This document shows, one piece after another, positions 9,879 through 17,320 of a stretch of DNA of 64,000 nucleotides. The notes beneath the pieces were generated by a model. The model did not search any database. It saw only the letters and a list, made by a program, of their open reading frames with translations, and was not told the origin of the DNA. A program made the translations under genes and the position numbers. This stretch comes from Gilvimarinus sp. DA14 (GTDB lineage Bacteria; Pseudomonadota; Gammaproteobacteria; Pseudomonadales; Cellvibrionaceae): contig NZ_CP100350.1 of NCBI RefSeq assembly GCF_024204685.1, positions 1,652,501 to 1,716,500 of the forward strand, read 5' to 3'. Position 1 is the first letter of the stretch. The number at the start of each line of letters is the position of its first letter.

Positions 9879-9965
9879 GCCCAGGTGGTGAAATTGGTAG
9901 ACACGCTAGCTTCAGGTGCTAGTGGCCTCACGGCCGTGGAGGTTCAAGTCCTCTCCTGGGCACCA
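9879..9965 (+). tRNA. tRNA-Leu (anticodon CAG)
   Basis: An 87-base class II tRNA. Acceptor arms GCCCAGG (9879-9885) and CCTGGGC pair perfectly and the CCA end is encoded. The D-loop has the A-G-G-type pattern (TGGTGAAATTGGTAGACA), the anticodon loop is TTCAGGT flanked by CTAGC/GCTAG arms, giving CAG, which reads CUG. A long variable arm (TGGCCTCACGGCCGT region) and the T-arm with GTTCAAGTC complete the leucine tRNA. A strong promoter precedes it and a terminator hairpin starts 7 bases after it. Confidence 0.97.
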
Positions 9966-9971
9966 TCTTCG

Positions 9972-10006
9972 AAAAAGGCTGAATCCTCAGGGTTCGGCCT
10001 TTTTTA
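9972..10006 (+). terminator. Rho-independent terminator after tRNA-Leu
   Basis: Hairpin with arms AAAAAGGCTGAATCC and GGTTCGGCCTTTTTT around a TCAG loop, ending in a T-run. It is part of repeat copy one. Confidence 0.85.
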
Positions 10007-10122
10007 TTGGCTGGACATACTTGTTACACAACGTCGAGGACTTTCGTCCTTCGTCGCTCCCGGCATCCTGCCTCCCGCGACACTTGCGCATCCCTGCGCA
10101 TCGTCCTGGGCACCATATTCGG

Positions 10123-10156
10123 AAAAAGGCTGAATCCTCTGGGTTCAGCCTTTTTT
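10123..10156 (+). terminator. Second terminator copy in the tRNA-tail repeat
   Basis: Same hairpin as after the tRNA: arms AAAAAGGCTGAATCC and GGTTCAGCCTTTTTT. The right arm reads TTCAGCC, restoring pairing where copy one has a G-T wobble. Its preservation suggests the repeat arose by recent duplication or that the hairpin is kept. Confidence 0.75.
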
Positions 10157-10249
10157 ATTGCCTGGAGTTGCGCGTTACACGACGTCGAGGACTTTCGTCC
10201 TTCGTCGCTCCCGGCATCCTGTCTCCCCGCGAGGTTTGTAGGTCCTGTT

Positions 10250-10351
10250 CGGTCGCTTTCAGCATCCTGCTTGTCGCGACACTTGTACATCCTTGTACAT
10301 CGGTCGCTTTCAGCATCCTGCTTATCGCGACACTTGTACATCCTTGTACAT
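10250..10351. repeat. Two tandem copies of a 51-bp repeat
   Basis: Copies at 10250-10300 and 10301-10351 differ at one base (CTTGTCG versus CTTATCG). Each contains TTTCAGCATCCTGCTT and the duplicated TGTACA word in CACTTGTACATCCTTGTACA. A diverged relative is in the tail of the 150-bp repeat (10053-10102, GCGCA replacing TGTACA). Being 51 bp, the unit keeps all reading frames, so antisense frames show a repeated 17-residue peptide; I do not regard it as a proven gene. Confidence 0.85.
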
Positions 10352-10757
10352 CGCCCAGGTGCATATAGGCTTCTCGAAAGCTCCTGCCAGGGCACGTATT
10401 CAATTTTGAATCAGGATATGACGCTTATATGTGAGCGTTGATTTGCATTTGGTACTGATTTAGAACTTGACCTGCGAGATTTCGAAAATGCCTGCTAACG
10501 TCTTGATGGCAGGCCGCTCTCGATTTCTTGAACAATTGACTTTGCCGCCCAATGCGTTAATTTACTCAAATCACGACACAGGTATCAGTATGCTTATTAT
10601 TCAGATCAACCGCTTTTTAATGTGGAGACTTGCTCCGATCTTCCCCGCCTAACCGGGCCGCCGTCAGGCGTCCCGTAGTCTCTATTACTTTTCATTTCGT
10701 GATTTTCGTTGCTACCCCGGCAAATGACTTGGCTGGGATTTCTTTATTGGAGTACGT
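10352..10757. other. Non-coding gap with possible tRNA-Leu relic
   Basis: No convincing gene. At 10353-10394 a GCCCAGGTG word identical to the tRNA-Leu 5' end and a CTCCTG...GGGCAC...TATTC pattern like its 3' end lie about 30 bases apart, possibly the eroded remains of a third copy. The rest, up to the rnk ribosome-binding site (TTGGAGTACGT), shows nothing I can assign. Confidence 0.4.
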
Positions 10758-11150
10758 ATGGCCGTTAAAAAACCAAAAATCGTGGTGTCTCAGGATGTGT
10801 ACGAGACCTTGTGTCGCATGATCGATGCCCGCGACGGTGACCCCGCTGCCGAACTGTTGTTGGATGAACTCGAGCGGGCTAAACGCGTTAAACCGGGCAA
10901 GCTGCCCCGTGATGTCGTTACGGTAAATTCCAAGGTCACATTTGTGGTGCAAAGCACCTCAAAAAGTTACACCTATCAACTGGTGTACCCACAGCATGTG
11001 AGCGGCAATGCTCAGGCGTTGTCGGTTTTCAGCCCGGCAGGCAGTGCGCTTTTGGGTCTGAGCCCTGGGCAAAGCATCGACTGGCCGGTAAAATCGGGCC
11101 AGTCGAGCGTGATAGAGGTGACTACGGTTGAGCCACCCGAGAAGGGATGA
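10758..11150 (+). CDS. rnk: Nucleoside diphosphate kinase regulator Rnk (GreA/GreB-fold)
   Basis: Rnk proteins bind RNA polymerase through a GreA-like C-terminal domain and affect nucleoside diphosphate kinase levels and, in Pseudomonas, alginate synthesis. The 130-residue protein has a short N-terminal helical arm (VSQDVYETLCRMID, residues 10-23) followed by a GreA/B C-terminal fold: SKVTFVV, YQLVYPQH, LSVFSPAGSALLGLSPGQ and IEV near the end. The N-terminal arm is shorter than the coiled coil of GreA, as expected for Rnk. The start has a GGAG ribosome-binding site. Its stop directly abuts the converging azurin stop, with no bases in between. Confidence 0.9.
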   Translation: MAVKKPKIVVSQDVYETLCRMIDARDGDPAAELLLDELERAKRVKPGKLPRDVVTVNSKVTFVVQSTSKSYTYQLVYPQHVSGNAQALSVFSPAGSALLGLSPGQSIDWPVKSGQSSVIEVTTVEPPEKG

Positions 11151-11603
11151 TTATTCGACGGTGACCGTGCCTTTCATTAAGGCATAGTGGCCAGCAAAAG
11201 AACAAAAGAAACTGTAATCACCGCCCACTTCAAGCACAGAGGGATCAAAAGTTACCGATGTGCTTTCACCACCACCAATAACGTCGGTGTGAGCTATCAC
11301 ACGCTCGTCGCCGGGCTTGATGTAGTTGTTGTCCAGACCTGCACTCATACCGTCCATGGCAATACCTTGCAGGTCGGATGTTTTAGACAACACCCAGTTA
11401 TGGCCCATAACATTTTTGGCCATACTGCCCGAGTGCGTGAGGTTGACGGTAAACTCTTCGCAAGATGAGGGAATTGTCATCGAGCCTGTATCAAAGCGCA
11501 TCTGGTCGGTGCTATCGATGGTAACAGAACACTCTTGCGCCTGAGCAGTAAAGCAGAGCGTGGCCAAGGCTGCGCCGGCAACAATGTTAGAGACAAGTTT
11601 CAT
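11151..11603 (-). CDS. azu: Azurin, type 1 blue copper protein
   Basis: Periplasmic one-electron carrier. The signal peptide ends TAQA at residue 22 and the mature protein begins QECSVTIDS, as in azurins, which have about 128 residues; here also 128. Copper ligands are visible: His68 in GHNW, Cys134 in FFCSF, His139 in GHYALM and Met143. The structural disulfide cysteines are Cys25 and Cys48. It probably delivers electrons to a peroxidase or reductase, none of which is adjacent. It lies just upstream of the ABC operon's last gene stop but reads in the same direction with 24 bp between, so it could be read through from the iron operon. Confidence 0.96.
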   Translation of the reverse strand: MKLVSNIVAGAALATLCFTAQAQECSVTIDSTDQMRFDTGSMTIPSSCEEFTVNLTHSGSMAKNVMGHNWVLSKTSDLQGIAMDGMSAGLDNNYIKPGDERVIAHTDVIGGGESTSVTFDPSVLEVGGDYSFFCSFAGHYALMKGTVTVE

Positions 11604-11627
11604 AGCGAACTCCTTTGAAGAAAGAAA

Positions 11628-12641
11628 TCATTTTCGATTAAATACGGCCAACGGATGAGTTGTGATCACTTCTAACTGTACTCTGGCGCCGATGGCGGCG
11701 TGCACTTCGTGACTGACGCGTACTTTTACTTCAGTGTTATCGTCTAAAGTTACCGCGAAAAGACGGCTGCCGCCCTCGTAGCGAACCCAAGTAACGACGC
11801 CATGACCGCCTTCCGCGGCAGGTGTCAGAGCTATATCGTCGGGCCGCAGGAGCAGGTCCACCTCCCCTGCTGCGCCATCCACAGGTGTTCCTGGGGCATT
11901 ACCTATTGCAGTAACGACCCGCCCCTGCTCCAGCTTACCCGGAATAAAACTCGCCTCGCCTAAAAAGCGGGCCACAAAACGACTGGAAGGCTCGCAAAAA
12001 CAGGTTTCGGGCGTGTCCAATTGTTCCAGTTTGCCGCCGTTTAAAATACCGACTCTGTCACCCACCGACAAAGCCTCTTCCTGATCATGGGTTACCCAAA
12101 TGGCGGGTACGCCGGCTTTTTTTAAAGCGTTGCGAATCTCCCAGCGCAAGCTGTCCTTGAGGGCGGCATCTAGGTTGGAAAGTGGCTCATCCAGTAGAAT
12201 AAACACGGGCTGGTGCGCCAGGGTTCGCGCCAGAGCGACCCTCTGTTTTTGACCACCAGATAGAGTAGCAGGTTTGGCATTGCGCAGTGCAGAGAGCCCC
12301 AAAAGGTCAATCCAATGATCGCCCAGCGCAGGGTCCTTGAGACGAAAACAAACGTTTTGCTGCACCGTCAAATGAGGGAAGAGCGCAAAGTCCTGAAACA
12401 CCATGCCAACGCTGCGTTTCTCAGGCGGTACGGGATTTTTTGCCGTGGCACTCCAGGCCCCCAGAGTGATCTCCCCTTCGGCAATGGGGATAAGCCCGGC
12501 AAGCGCCTGTAATATAGTGGTCTTACCGCAGCCGGTGGGCCCCACCAGCATCAGGATTTCATCGTCCGCCAGCGCCAGGTTCAGCTTATCCACTACTCGA
12601 GTGGGGCCGTAATCGACCGACAGATTGTTCACGCTCAGCAT
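11628..12641 (-). CDS. fbpC: Ferric-iron ABC transporter ATP-binding protein
   Basis: Cytosolic ATPase of an iron(III) importer. Walker A is GPTGCGKTT at residues 34-42, the Q-loop is in VFQDFALFPHLTV, the signature is LSGGQKQRVALARTL, Walker B is FILLDEP followed by the D-loop LSNLDAAL, and the switch His is in WVTHDQEEA. The C-terminal third has the TOBE-type regulatory domain found in FbpC/PotA/MalK-like ATPases. Its start overlaps the permease stop by one base (12641). It is the last gene of a four-gene set in the order periplasmic helical protein, binding protein, permease, ATPase. Confidence 0.92.
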   Translation of the reverse strand: MLSVNNLSVDYGPTRVVDKLNLALADDEILMLVGPTGCGKTTILQALAGLIPIAEGEITLGAWSATAKNPVPPEKRSVGMVFQDFALFPHLTVQQNVCFRLKDPALGDHWIDLLGLSALRNAKPATLSGGQKQRVALARTLAHQPVFILLDEPLSNLDAALKDSLRWEIRNALKKAGVPAIWVTHDQEEALSVGDRVGILNGGKLEQLDTPETCFCEPSSRFVARFLGEASFIPGKLEQGRVVTAIGNAPGTPVDGAAGEVDLLLRPDDIALTPAAEGGHGVVTWVRYEGGSRLFAVTLDDNTEVKVRVSHEVHAAIGARVQLEVITTHPLAVFNRK

Positions 12642-14161
12642 TAGCGGTTGGAATCCTCTGTTACATCAAATTCGCCTCGGCGCTCACCGGTAAGCATTAA
12701 CGCCAGCCCCAGGCCGGACATTAACACCAGCAGCAAACCGGGCACTGCAGCACGGCCAAAGTAGCCGGCCTCATAAACCCGCCACAAATAAGTGGCCAGA
12801 GTTTCAAAGCCGGTCGGCCCGAGCAATAAAGTGGCGGGCAGCTCGCGCATCGCCTCTAAAAATACCAAAGCGGCGCCGGCTATCATACCGCGCAACGTCA
12901 GCGGCAGGGTAATACGGGTAAACGCCTCTTTGGGGCTGGCACCCAACAGGCGTGCCGCTTTCACCAGACTCGGGTCCAAACTCTCGGCGGACGAGCGCAC
13001 CGAGCCTACCGCCAGAGGCAAAAAGCGCAACACGTAAGCAAGCACCAACAAACCCAACGTTTGATACAAAAACGGCAGTTTAAGCCCCACGTAGACCAGC
13101 GCCGTACCCATTACAATACCGGGCACACCAAACCCAAAGTACGTAACCCGCTCCATGATGCGGCCCGCCTTACCACTGATAGCGGCGTGGGCCACAGGCA
13201 CGGCCAACACCACCGCAACGACAGCGGCCAAAAAAGAGGCATAGGTCGAATTCCAGGCGTAACTAAACTGGAAGCCAGCGGTTCCTTCGCGCACCAGCCA
13301 AAGCCCAAAAATCGCCAAAGGCAAAACAATAGACAACAAAGACACAGGCAATGCTGCCGCTAATAGAGCATTCACTTGCCAGCGCGAGGGCCAGAGCATT
13401 AGGCGGCGGCCAGGACGCTCACGGGTGGCTTTTACCCGCGACTCCAAAAACAGCACCAGCCCTACAATAACCAACAATTGTAACGACAACATGGCAGCCT
13501 GGCTGAGGCCAAAAGCGTTGTACTCGACGTAAATCACCCGGGTAAAAGTATCCAGCCGCATGATCGCCGGCGTACCAAAATCCGACAAAGTGTAAAGCGC
13601 TGCGAGCAACGCACCGGCGGCAATGCCGTTAAACACGCGCGGCAGGACAACCCTCCACAAACTCATCCCCAAAGACATACCCAGGGTGCGCGCAGCGTTG
13701 ACCAGGCTGGCGTCCAGGCTCAACAAAGAGGCGCGGGTGGTGAGCAACACAAAAGGGTAGGTGTACAACGTCATCACCAGCGCGGCGCCGGGTAAGCCGT
13801 AAAACGCCGGGGTGGGCAATCCGGTGAGGTTATTAATTTCACCGCCCGGACCAAAGGCAGCATAGAGGGTAAAGGCGCCGATATAACTGGGCATTGCGAG
13901 AGGCGCGGCGAACAAAATCAACCACAGACGACGCCAGGGCAGATACACATAGGCCGTCAACAACGCCAGCGGAACCCCAATAAGCACTGAGCCCAGCACG
14001 GTTAACCCCATCAGCGCGAGGGTGTTACCTAACACTTTCAGGTTATGCGCATCGAACAGCTGGGCCGTGTCACTGGCCAGAGACACCAGCACCCCCACTG
14101 GCACCAGCGCAAACAGCGCTATCAGTAGCGCCAGGGGGTAAGAACCGGGCAGTCGGGTCAT
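12641..14161 (-). CDS. fbpB: Ferric-iron ABC transporter permease, fused double-domain type
   Basis: Inner-membrane permease of 506 residues with two homologous halves, each containing about six membrane segments and an EAA-type loop: NAARTLGMSLGMSLWRVVLP in the first half and KAARLLGASPKEAFTRITLP in the second. FbpB/HitB-type iron permeases have this duplicated build. It overlaps the binding-protein gene by four bases (14158-14161) and the ATPase gene by one, implying translational coupling. The Fur box at the operon head supports iron as substrate rather than thiamine or putrescine. Confidence 0.92.
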   Translation of the reverse strand: MTRLPGSYPLALLIALFALVPVGVLVSLASDTAQLFDAHNLKVLGNTLALMGLTVLGSVLIGVPLALLTAYVYLPWRRLWLILFAAPLAMPSYIGAFTLYAAFGPGGEINNLTGLPTPAFYGLPGAALVMTLYTYPFVLLTTRASLLSLDASLVNAARTLGMSLGMSLWRVVLPRVFNGIAAGALLAALYTLSDFGTPAIMRLDTFTRVIYVEYNAFGLSQAAMLSLQLLVIVGLVLFLESRVKATRERPGRRLMLWPSRWQVNALLAAALPVSLLSIVLPLAIFGLWLVREGTAGFQFSYAWNSTYASFLAAVVAVVLAVPVAHAAISGKAGRIMERVTYFGFGVPGIVMGTALVYVGLKLPFLYQTLGLLVLAYVLRFLPLAVGSVRSSAESLDPSLVKAARLLGASPKEAFTRITLPLTLRGMIAGAALVFLEAMRELPATLLLGPTGFETLATYLWRVYEAGYFGRAAVPGLLLVLMSGLGLALMLTGERRGEFDVTEDSNR

Positions 14162-15195
14162 AGCACTCCGACGCGACGCATCAAATCCAAGGTGGGGCGT
14201 AAATCTGCCAAGCGAGTCAAATCCATTTTAGGCGGCGAGACAGTACTCAGTGCCGGCAATCCCTCAGGCGGCGCAACGCCATCTACCAGCGGAATTTCGT
14301 AGGCCTCGCTGGCGAGATACGACTGCACCTCGCGGGTGAGCAGGTAGCGAATAAAATTAACCGGCAGCTCGCCTTCGCTTAACGCCAAAATACCCGATGC
14401 GTTTACCAGGCAGCCAGCATCGTTGTTGGTAAAGGCCAAATCCACAGCGGCGTCTGGCTTACCCGCTTTCAGGCGTAAGGTGTAATAGTGATTGGCAAAA
14501 CCCACATCCACCTCGCCACGCTCTACCGCCATAACCACGCCCAGCTCACCGGCGTAGTTTTTACCGCGTTTATTCATGGCCTTGAGCCATTCACCTGTGG
14601 CTTTTTCGCCCTCCAGTAAACGCATGGCGGTAATAAACGATTGAAACGAAGCGTAAGCTGGCGCCCAACCGATGGACAAACCGCTGTCCGGCAATGCCAT
14701 GACACTGTCGGGTATTTTATCGGCGCTGAGCTTATCGCTGTTAAAAGGCAGGGTGCGAATCCGGCCGGTAACCGGAGACCAGTTATCGTAGCGAAAGCCT
14801 TCCTTTAACTGGCCGGTTAAATCCGCCGGCAACGGGCGCGCAAGGCCTTCACCATTAACCAAGCCAATCGCCCCCGAATCCACCGCCCAAAACACATCGG
14901 CGCGACGCACTCCCGCTTTGGCCTCGGCAACAATGGTATTGGCCAAGGCCGCGGTAACGCCGCGGCGAATGTTCAAGGTAAAGTCAGGATTGCGCTTTTG
15001 AATCGCCTGCAACACATTTTCGTACAGGCCCCCTTCGCCGCGGCCCAGATAGAGCGTCAACTCGCCTTTGAGGGCGGGCAAGTCCTCGACCGATACGGCG
15101 CCGGCAGTAGCGGCCAATGCGCGTGCGGCCGACAGTGGCAGGCTGCCGAGCAAGCCGGCGCCCGCCAGGGCTTGTACAAAAGTTCTGCGTTGCAC
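14158..15195 (-). CDS. fbpA: Periplasmic iron(III)-binding protein with Tat-like signal
   Basis: Captures ferric iron for the adjacent permease. The signal sequence starts MQRRTFVQALAGAGLLGSLP: a twin arginine with Phe at the expected place, so Tat export is likely and unusual for the family. The mature part is a family-1 binding protein: LTLYLGRGEG, VFWAVDSGAIG, and ANHYYTLRL, whose Tyr237-Tyr238 pair corresponds to the iron-binding tyrosines of FbpA. The C-terminus carries LPVNFIRYLLTREVQSYLA, typical of the family. Its length of 345 fits. It begins one base after the stop of the preceding gene. Confidence 0.92.
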   Translation of the reverse strand: MQRRTFVQALAGAGLLGSLPLSAARALAATAGAVSVEDLPALKGELTLYLGRGEGGLYENVLQAIQKRNPDFTLNIRRGVTAALANTIVAEAKAGVRRADVFWAVDSGAIGLVNGEGLARPLPADLTGQLKEGFRYDNWSPVTGRIRTLPFNSDKLSADKIPDSVMALPDSGLSIGWAPAYASFQSFITAMRLLEGEKATGEWLKAMNKRGKNYAGELGVVMAVERGEVDVGFANHYYTLRLKAGKPDAAVDLAFTNNDAGCLVNASGILALSEGELPVNFIRYLLTREVQSYLASEAYEIPLVDGVAPPEGLPALSTVSPPKMDLTRLADLRPTLDLMRRVGVL

Positions 15196-16002
15196 TTAGA
15201 AAACGTCCTTACGTTCAGATTCGGCTTTTTCCAGCAGGTCTTTGGCGCTGTCGAGTTTGGTTTGCATATCCGTCACCACACCGCGCACCTCGTCTACACT
15301 GCCGCCGCCAGAGATGGCCTTGGGCAGAGTAACGTTAAAATCTTTTTCCAGACTCTCCACCAGCGCCGCGTCCTGCTCAATCAGCGCCCCCTCTACCCCT
15401 TCAAACAGGTTCAGGTAGGTGTCGTGCACAATGCCTGTGGCCTCATCGGGCAGCTGCTCGGCGTACTTGGCAACCACGCGATCCAGGCGGTGTTTTACCT
15501 CATCCAGGGTTGCTGTGGGAGTCGTCGGCGCGCTCGCGGTGGTTTTTACCTGATCCAGCAAACCGCGCTGCTGATACAGGGCCGCCAGTTTAACCGCACC
15601 CAGCGCCTGCCACAATGACTCTTCCAGGGCGGCTTGCTCGGCTCGAACTTCAGCCACGGGCTTTTCCGCATCAATCGCCTCTTTAACACCGTACAGCCCC
15701 TGCCAGATGCTGGCGTAAATAGGTACATAGTTCACTTCAATGGCAGAGTGAAAAAGTACCGACTCCCAGATATCCACAACCTTATCCGACTCGGCCGCCT
15801 CAGCGCCTTTTGCCTCATAGGTATCCACCATGGCGTCGATTCTCTCGTTAATCCAGTTCACCTCCTTGGTGTATTTGTCCAGATTATCCTGCAGGTGATT
15901 CACATGCTCGCCAATTTCGCCATTGGCCGATACCTGCACGGCGGCGAACAATAAAGAGGCCGCTACCAGGGCTTTGTGACAGTATCGCAATAAAACTTTC
16001 AT
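15196..16002 (-). CDS. Predicted Fur-controlled periplasmic helical protein of unknown function
   Basis: First gene of the iron operon. The open frame extends far upstream, but two facts favour the ATG at 16002: the Fur box at 16032-16050 lies inside the longer frame, and GGAA precedes it at good distance; an ATG at 16014 is the alternative. This gives MKVLLRYCHKALVAASLLFA, a signal peptide ending VQVSA, and about 245 mature residues, almost all helical, with a Thr/Pro/Ala linker (TTASAPTTPTAT) between two halves. Each half has a related feature: HSAIEVNYVPIYASIWQGLY and IVHDTYLNLFEGVEGALIEQ. The second recalls imelysin/EfeO-type iron-binding helices, but no GxHxxE motif is seen. I do not recognise the family. 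An iron-related periplasmic role is inferred from the operon. Confidence 0.7.
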   Translation of the reverse strand: MKVLLRYCHKALVAASLLFAAVQVSANGEIGEHVNHLQDNLDKYTKEVNWINERIDAMVDTYEAKGAEAAESDKVVDIWESVLFHSAIEVNYVPIYASIWQGLYGVKEAIDAEKPVAEVRAEQAALEESLWQALGAVKLAALYQQRGLLDQVKTTASAPTTPTATLDEVKHRLDRVVAKYAEQLPDEATGIVHDTYLNLFEGVEGALIEQDAALVESLEKDFNVTLPKAISGGGSVDEVRGVVTDMQTKLDSAKDLLEKAESERKDVF

Positions 16003-16031
16003 AAAAATTTCCATTATTAAGACTTGACCAC

Positions 16032-16050
16032 CTAAATGATACTTATTATC
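16032..16050. promoter_or_regulatory. Fur box controlling the iron operon
   Basis: Read on the reverse strand, GATAATAAGTATCATTTAG matches the 19-bp Fur consensus GATAATGATAATCATTATC at 13 positions, including both outer GATAAT and the ATCATT half. It lies 30 bases before the likely start of the first iron-operon gene and about 115 bases before the divergent CARF-nuclease gene, so it could affect both. Confidence 0.75.
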
Positions 16051-16165
16051 AGAAACCAGGTAAAGAAAAGCCGCGGTAAAGAAACGAAATCTGGCCAGCC
16101 CCCACCACTTGCCTCCATGGGTGAACACAGTAGACTGAGGCCTCAATGAAAGGATCCACAGCCCC

Positions 16166-17320
16166 ATGGACAGTCACTCTACACAGTTTCTGATTATTTC
16201 CGACCACCCCAACGGCAACTTAATGCCACTGACCGATTCGCGCCTTAAACCCGATGAAGTCGTCTTACTGACTCCCCCCGGTGAACACCTGGCCGATTAC
16301 CAGCACTGGCTGATACAAGTGTGCCAGCCCATGGGCATACGCTGCACCACCATAGAGCTGGCCCAACCATGGGATATTGAACAGTTGCGGCAAACTCTGG
16401 AAGAGCTAGTGGTCGCCAGACTGGCTCAAGGCGAAAACTTGATATTGAACAACAGCGGCACTAAAGGCCCCATCGGGATTATCGCGCACGAAGTGTTCTT
16501 CTATCGCAACCTACCCGCGTTTTATGTCCGCAACGATCAGGTGTACTGGCTTTGTAACCCCGATAACCGTTCCAGCTTTAACCTTGAAGACAAAATAAAG
16601 CTGCCCGCTTTTTTGCAAAGCCACGGCCTCAAGGTGACTCATTACTCTCGCGAGGGCATCGCCAGAGCGCAGCGCGATATTGCCGAACGCTGGTTGCTCG
16701 GTGCCACCAGCTACAGCAAAGCCATGGGCATTCTTAACTACTACGCCTCCAGAGCCGAATCCGGCCTAAGCACCCGGGTGGACCACAACCATTTGCGCGG
16801 CAATACACCGTTTAACCAACTGCTGGACGACCTGGCGCAACACCAACTTGTGCAACTAAAGGGCAACGAGTTGAGCTTCAGCAGCGAAGAGGCCCGCTTT
16901 TTTGCCAACGGCGGCTGGATGGAAGAGCTGGTGTTCAGCGAGCTACTCAAATTGCGCGGCGAATTTCCCCAGCTGCAAGACCTGGCGCGCAGCGTCCAGC
17001 TCAACTGGCTGGAAAGCCGCCGCCAACGCCCAGTGCGCAACGAACTGGATGTGCTCGCCCTCTACAACAACCGCCTGATTGCCATCGAATGCAAAACCAG
17101 CCGTTTTGAACAGGGCAACGGCAAGAAAGTTGTCTACAAGCTGGGCGCCATGCTAAAGCACCTAGGCGGCCCCAGCGCCCGCGGCTTGATCGTTAGCTTT
17201 CACCCCATTAAACAAATACACTGCGAGCGCGCCGAACTGTTCGATGTGCACGTATGCGAACGCAGCCAACTGGGCAACCTGACTCACCTTTTACGTACAC
17301 TTCTTAAGGAGCTGCAATGA
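16166..17320 (+). CDS. Card1/Can2-like CARF-domain PD-(D/E)XK nuclease (DUF1887 family)
   Basis: Predicted cyclic-oligoadenylate-gated nuclease. DUF1887 proteins (Vibrio VC1899, Card1, Can2) pair an N-terminal CARF domain with a restriction-like nuclease domain and cut nucleic acid when bound by cyclic tetra-adenylate in type III CRISPR defence. Here the CARF core has the ligand-loop motif NNSGTK (residues 95-100) after a strand LIL; the winged-helix linker spans about 175-245; the nuclease domain shows GGWMEE (249-254), NELDVLAL (292-299) and AIECKTS (306-312), giving Glu254, Asp295, Glu308 and Lys310 as metal and catalytic residues. The length of 384 matches the family. No CRISPR array or type III genes are in the window. 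It overlaps the following amidotransferase gene by four bases and is divergent from the Fur-controlled operon. Confidence 0.85.
   Translation: MDSHSTQFLIISDHPNGNLMPLTDSRLKPDEVVLLTPPGEHLADYQHWLIQVCQPMGIRCTTIELAQPWDIEQLRQTLEELVVARLAQGENLILNNSGTKGPIGIIAHEVFFYRNLPAFYVRNDQVYWLCNPDNRSSFNLEDKIKLPAFLQSHGLKVTHYSREGIARAQRDIAERWLLGATSYSKAMGILNYYASRAESGLSTRVDHNHLRGNTPFNQLLDDLAQHQLVQLKGNELSFSSEEARFFANGGWMEELVFSELLKLRGEFPQLQDLARSVQLNWLESRRQRPVRNELDVLALYNNRLIAIECKTSRFEQGNGKKVVYKLGAMLKHLGGPSARGLIVSFHPIKQIHCERAELFDVHVCERSQLGNLTHLLRTLLKELQ

Larger units (their letters stand above)
9954..10225 (+). repeat. Tandem 150-bp repeat starting with the tRNA-Leu 3' end (rtT-like)
   Basis: The last 12 bases of the tRNA (TCCTGGGCACCA, 9954-9965) recur exactly at 10104-10115, 150 bp later, followed again by the AAAAAGGCTGAATCC hairpin and by an almost identical stretch including GAGGACTTTCGTCCTTCG and CCCGGCATCCTG. 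Copy one is 9954-10103 and copy two 10104 to about 10225, after which similarity is lost. The E. coli tyrT operon is known to carry 178-bp repeats that each begin with the last 19 bases of tRNA-Tyr; the layout here is the same with different sequence. Function unknown. Confidence 0.8.

Noticed and set aside
9954-10115. att-site-like direct repeats of the tRNA end suggesting an integrated element
   Set aside because: The copies are only 150 bp apart, and no integrase or cargo lies between them.
10024-10395. Reverse-strand frame with a repeated 17-residue peptide in the tRNA-tail repeats
   Set aside because: 51-bp units preserve all frames, so repeats appear in several frames; overlaps terminator hairpins and has no clear start signal. 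Reported as a repeat instead.
16003-16167. Extended start of the first iron-operon gene
   Set aside because: It would place the Fur box within the coding region; signal peptide and Shine-Dalgarno support 16002.
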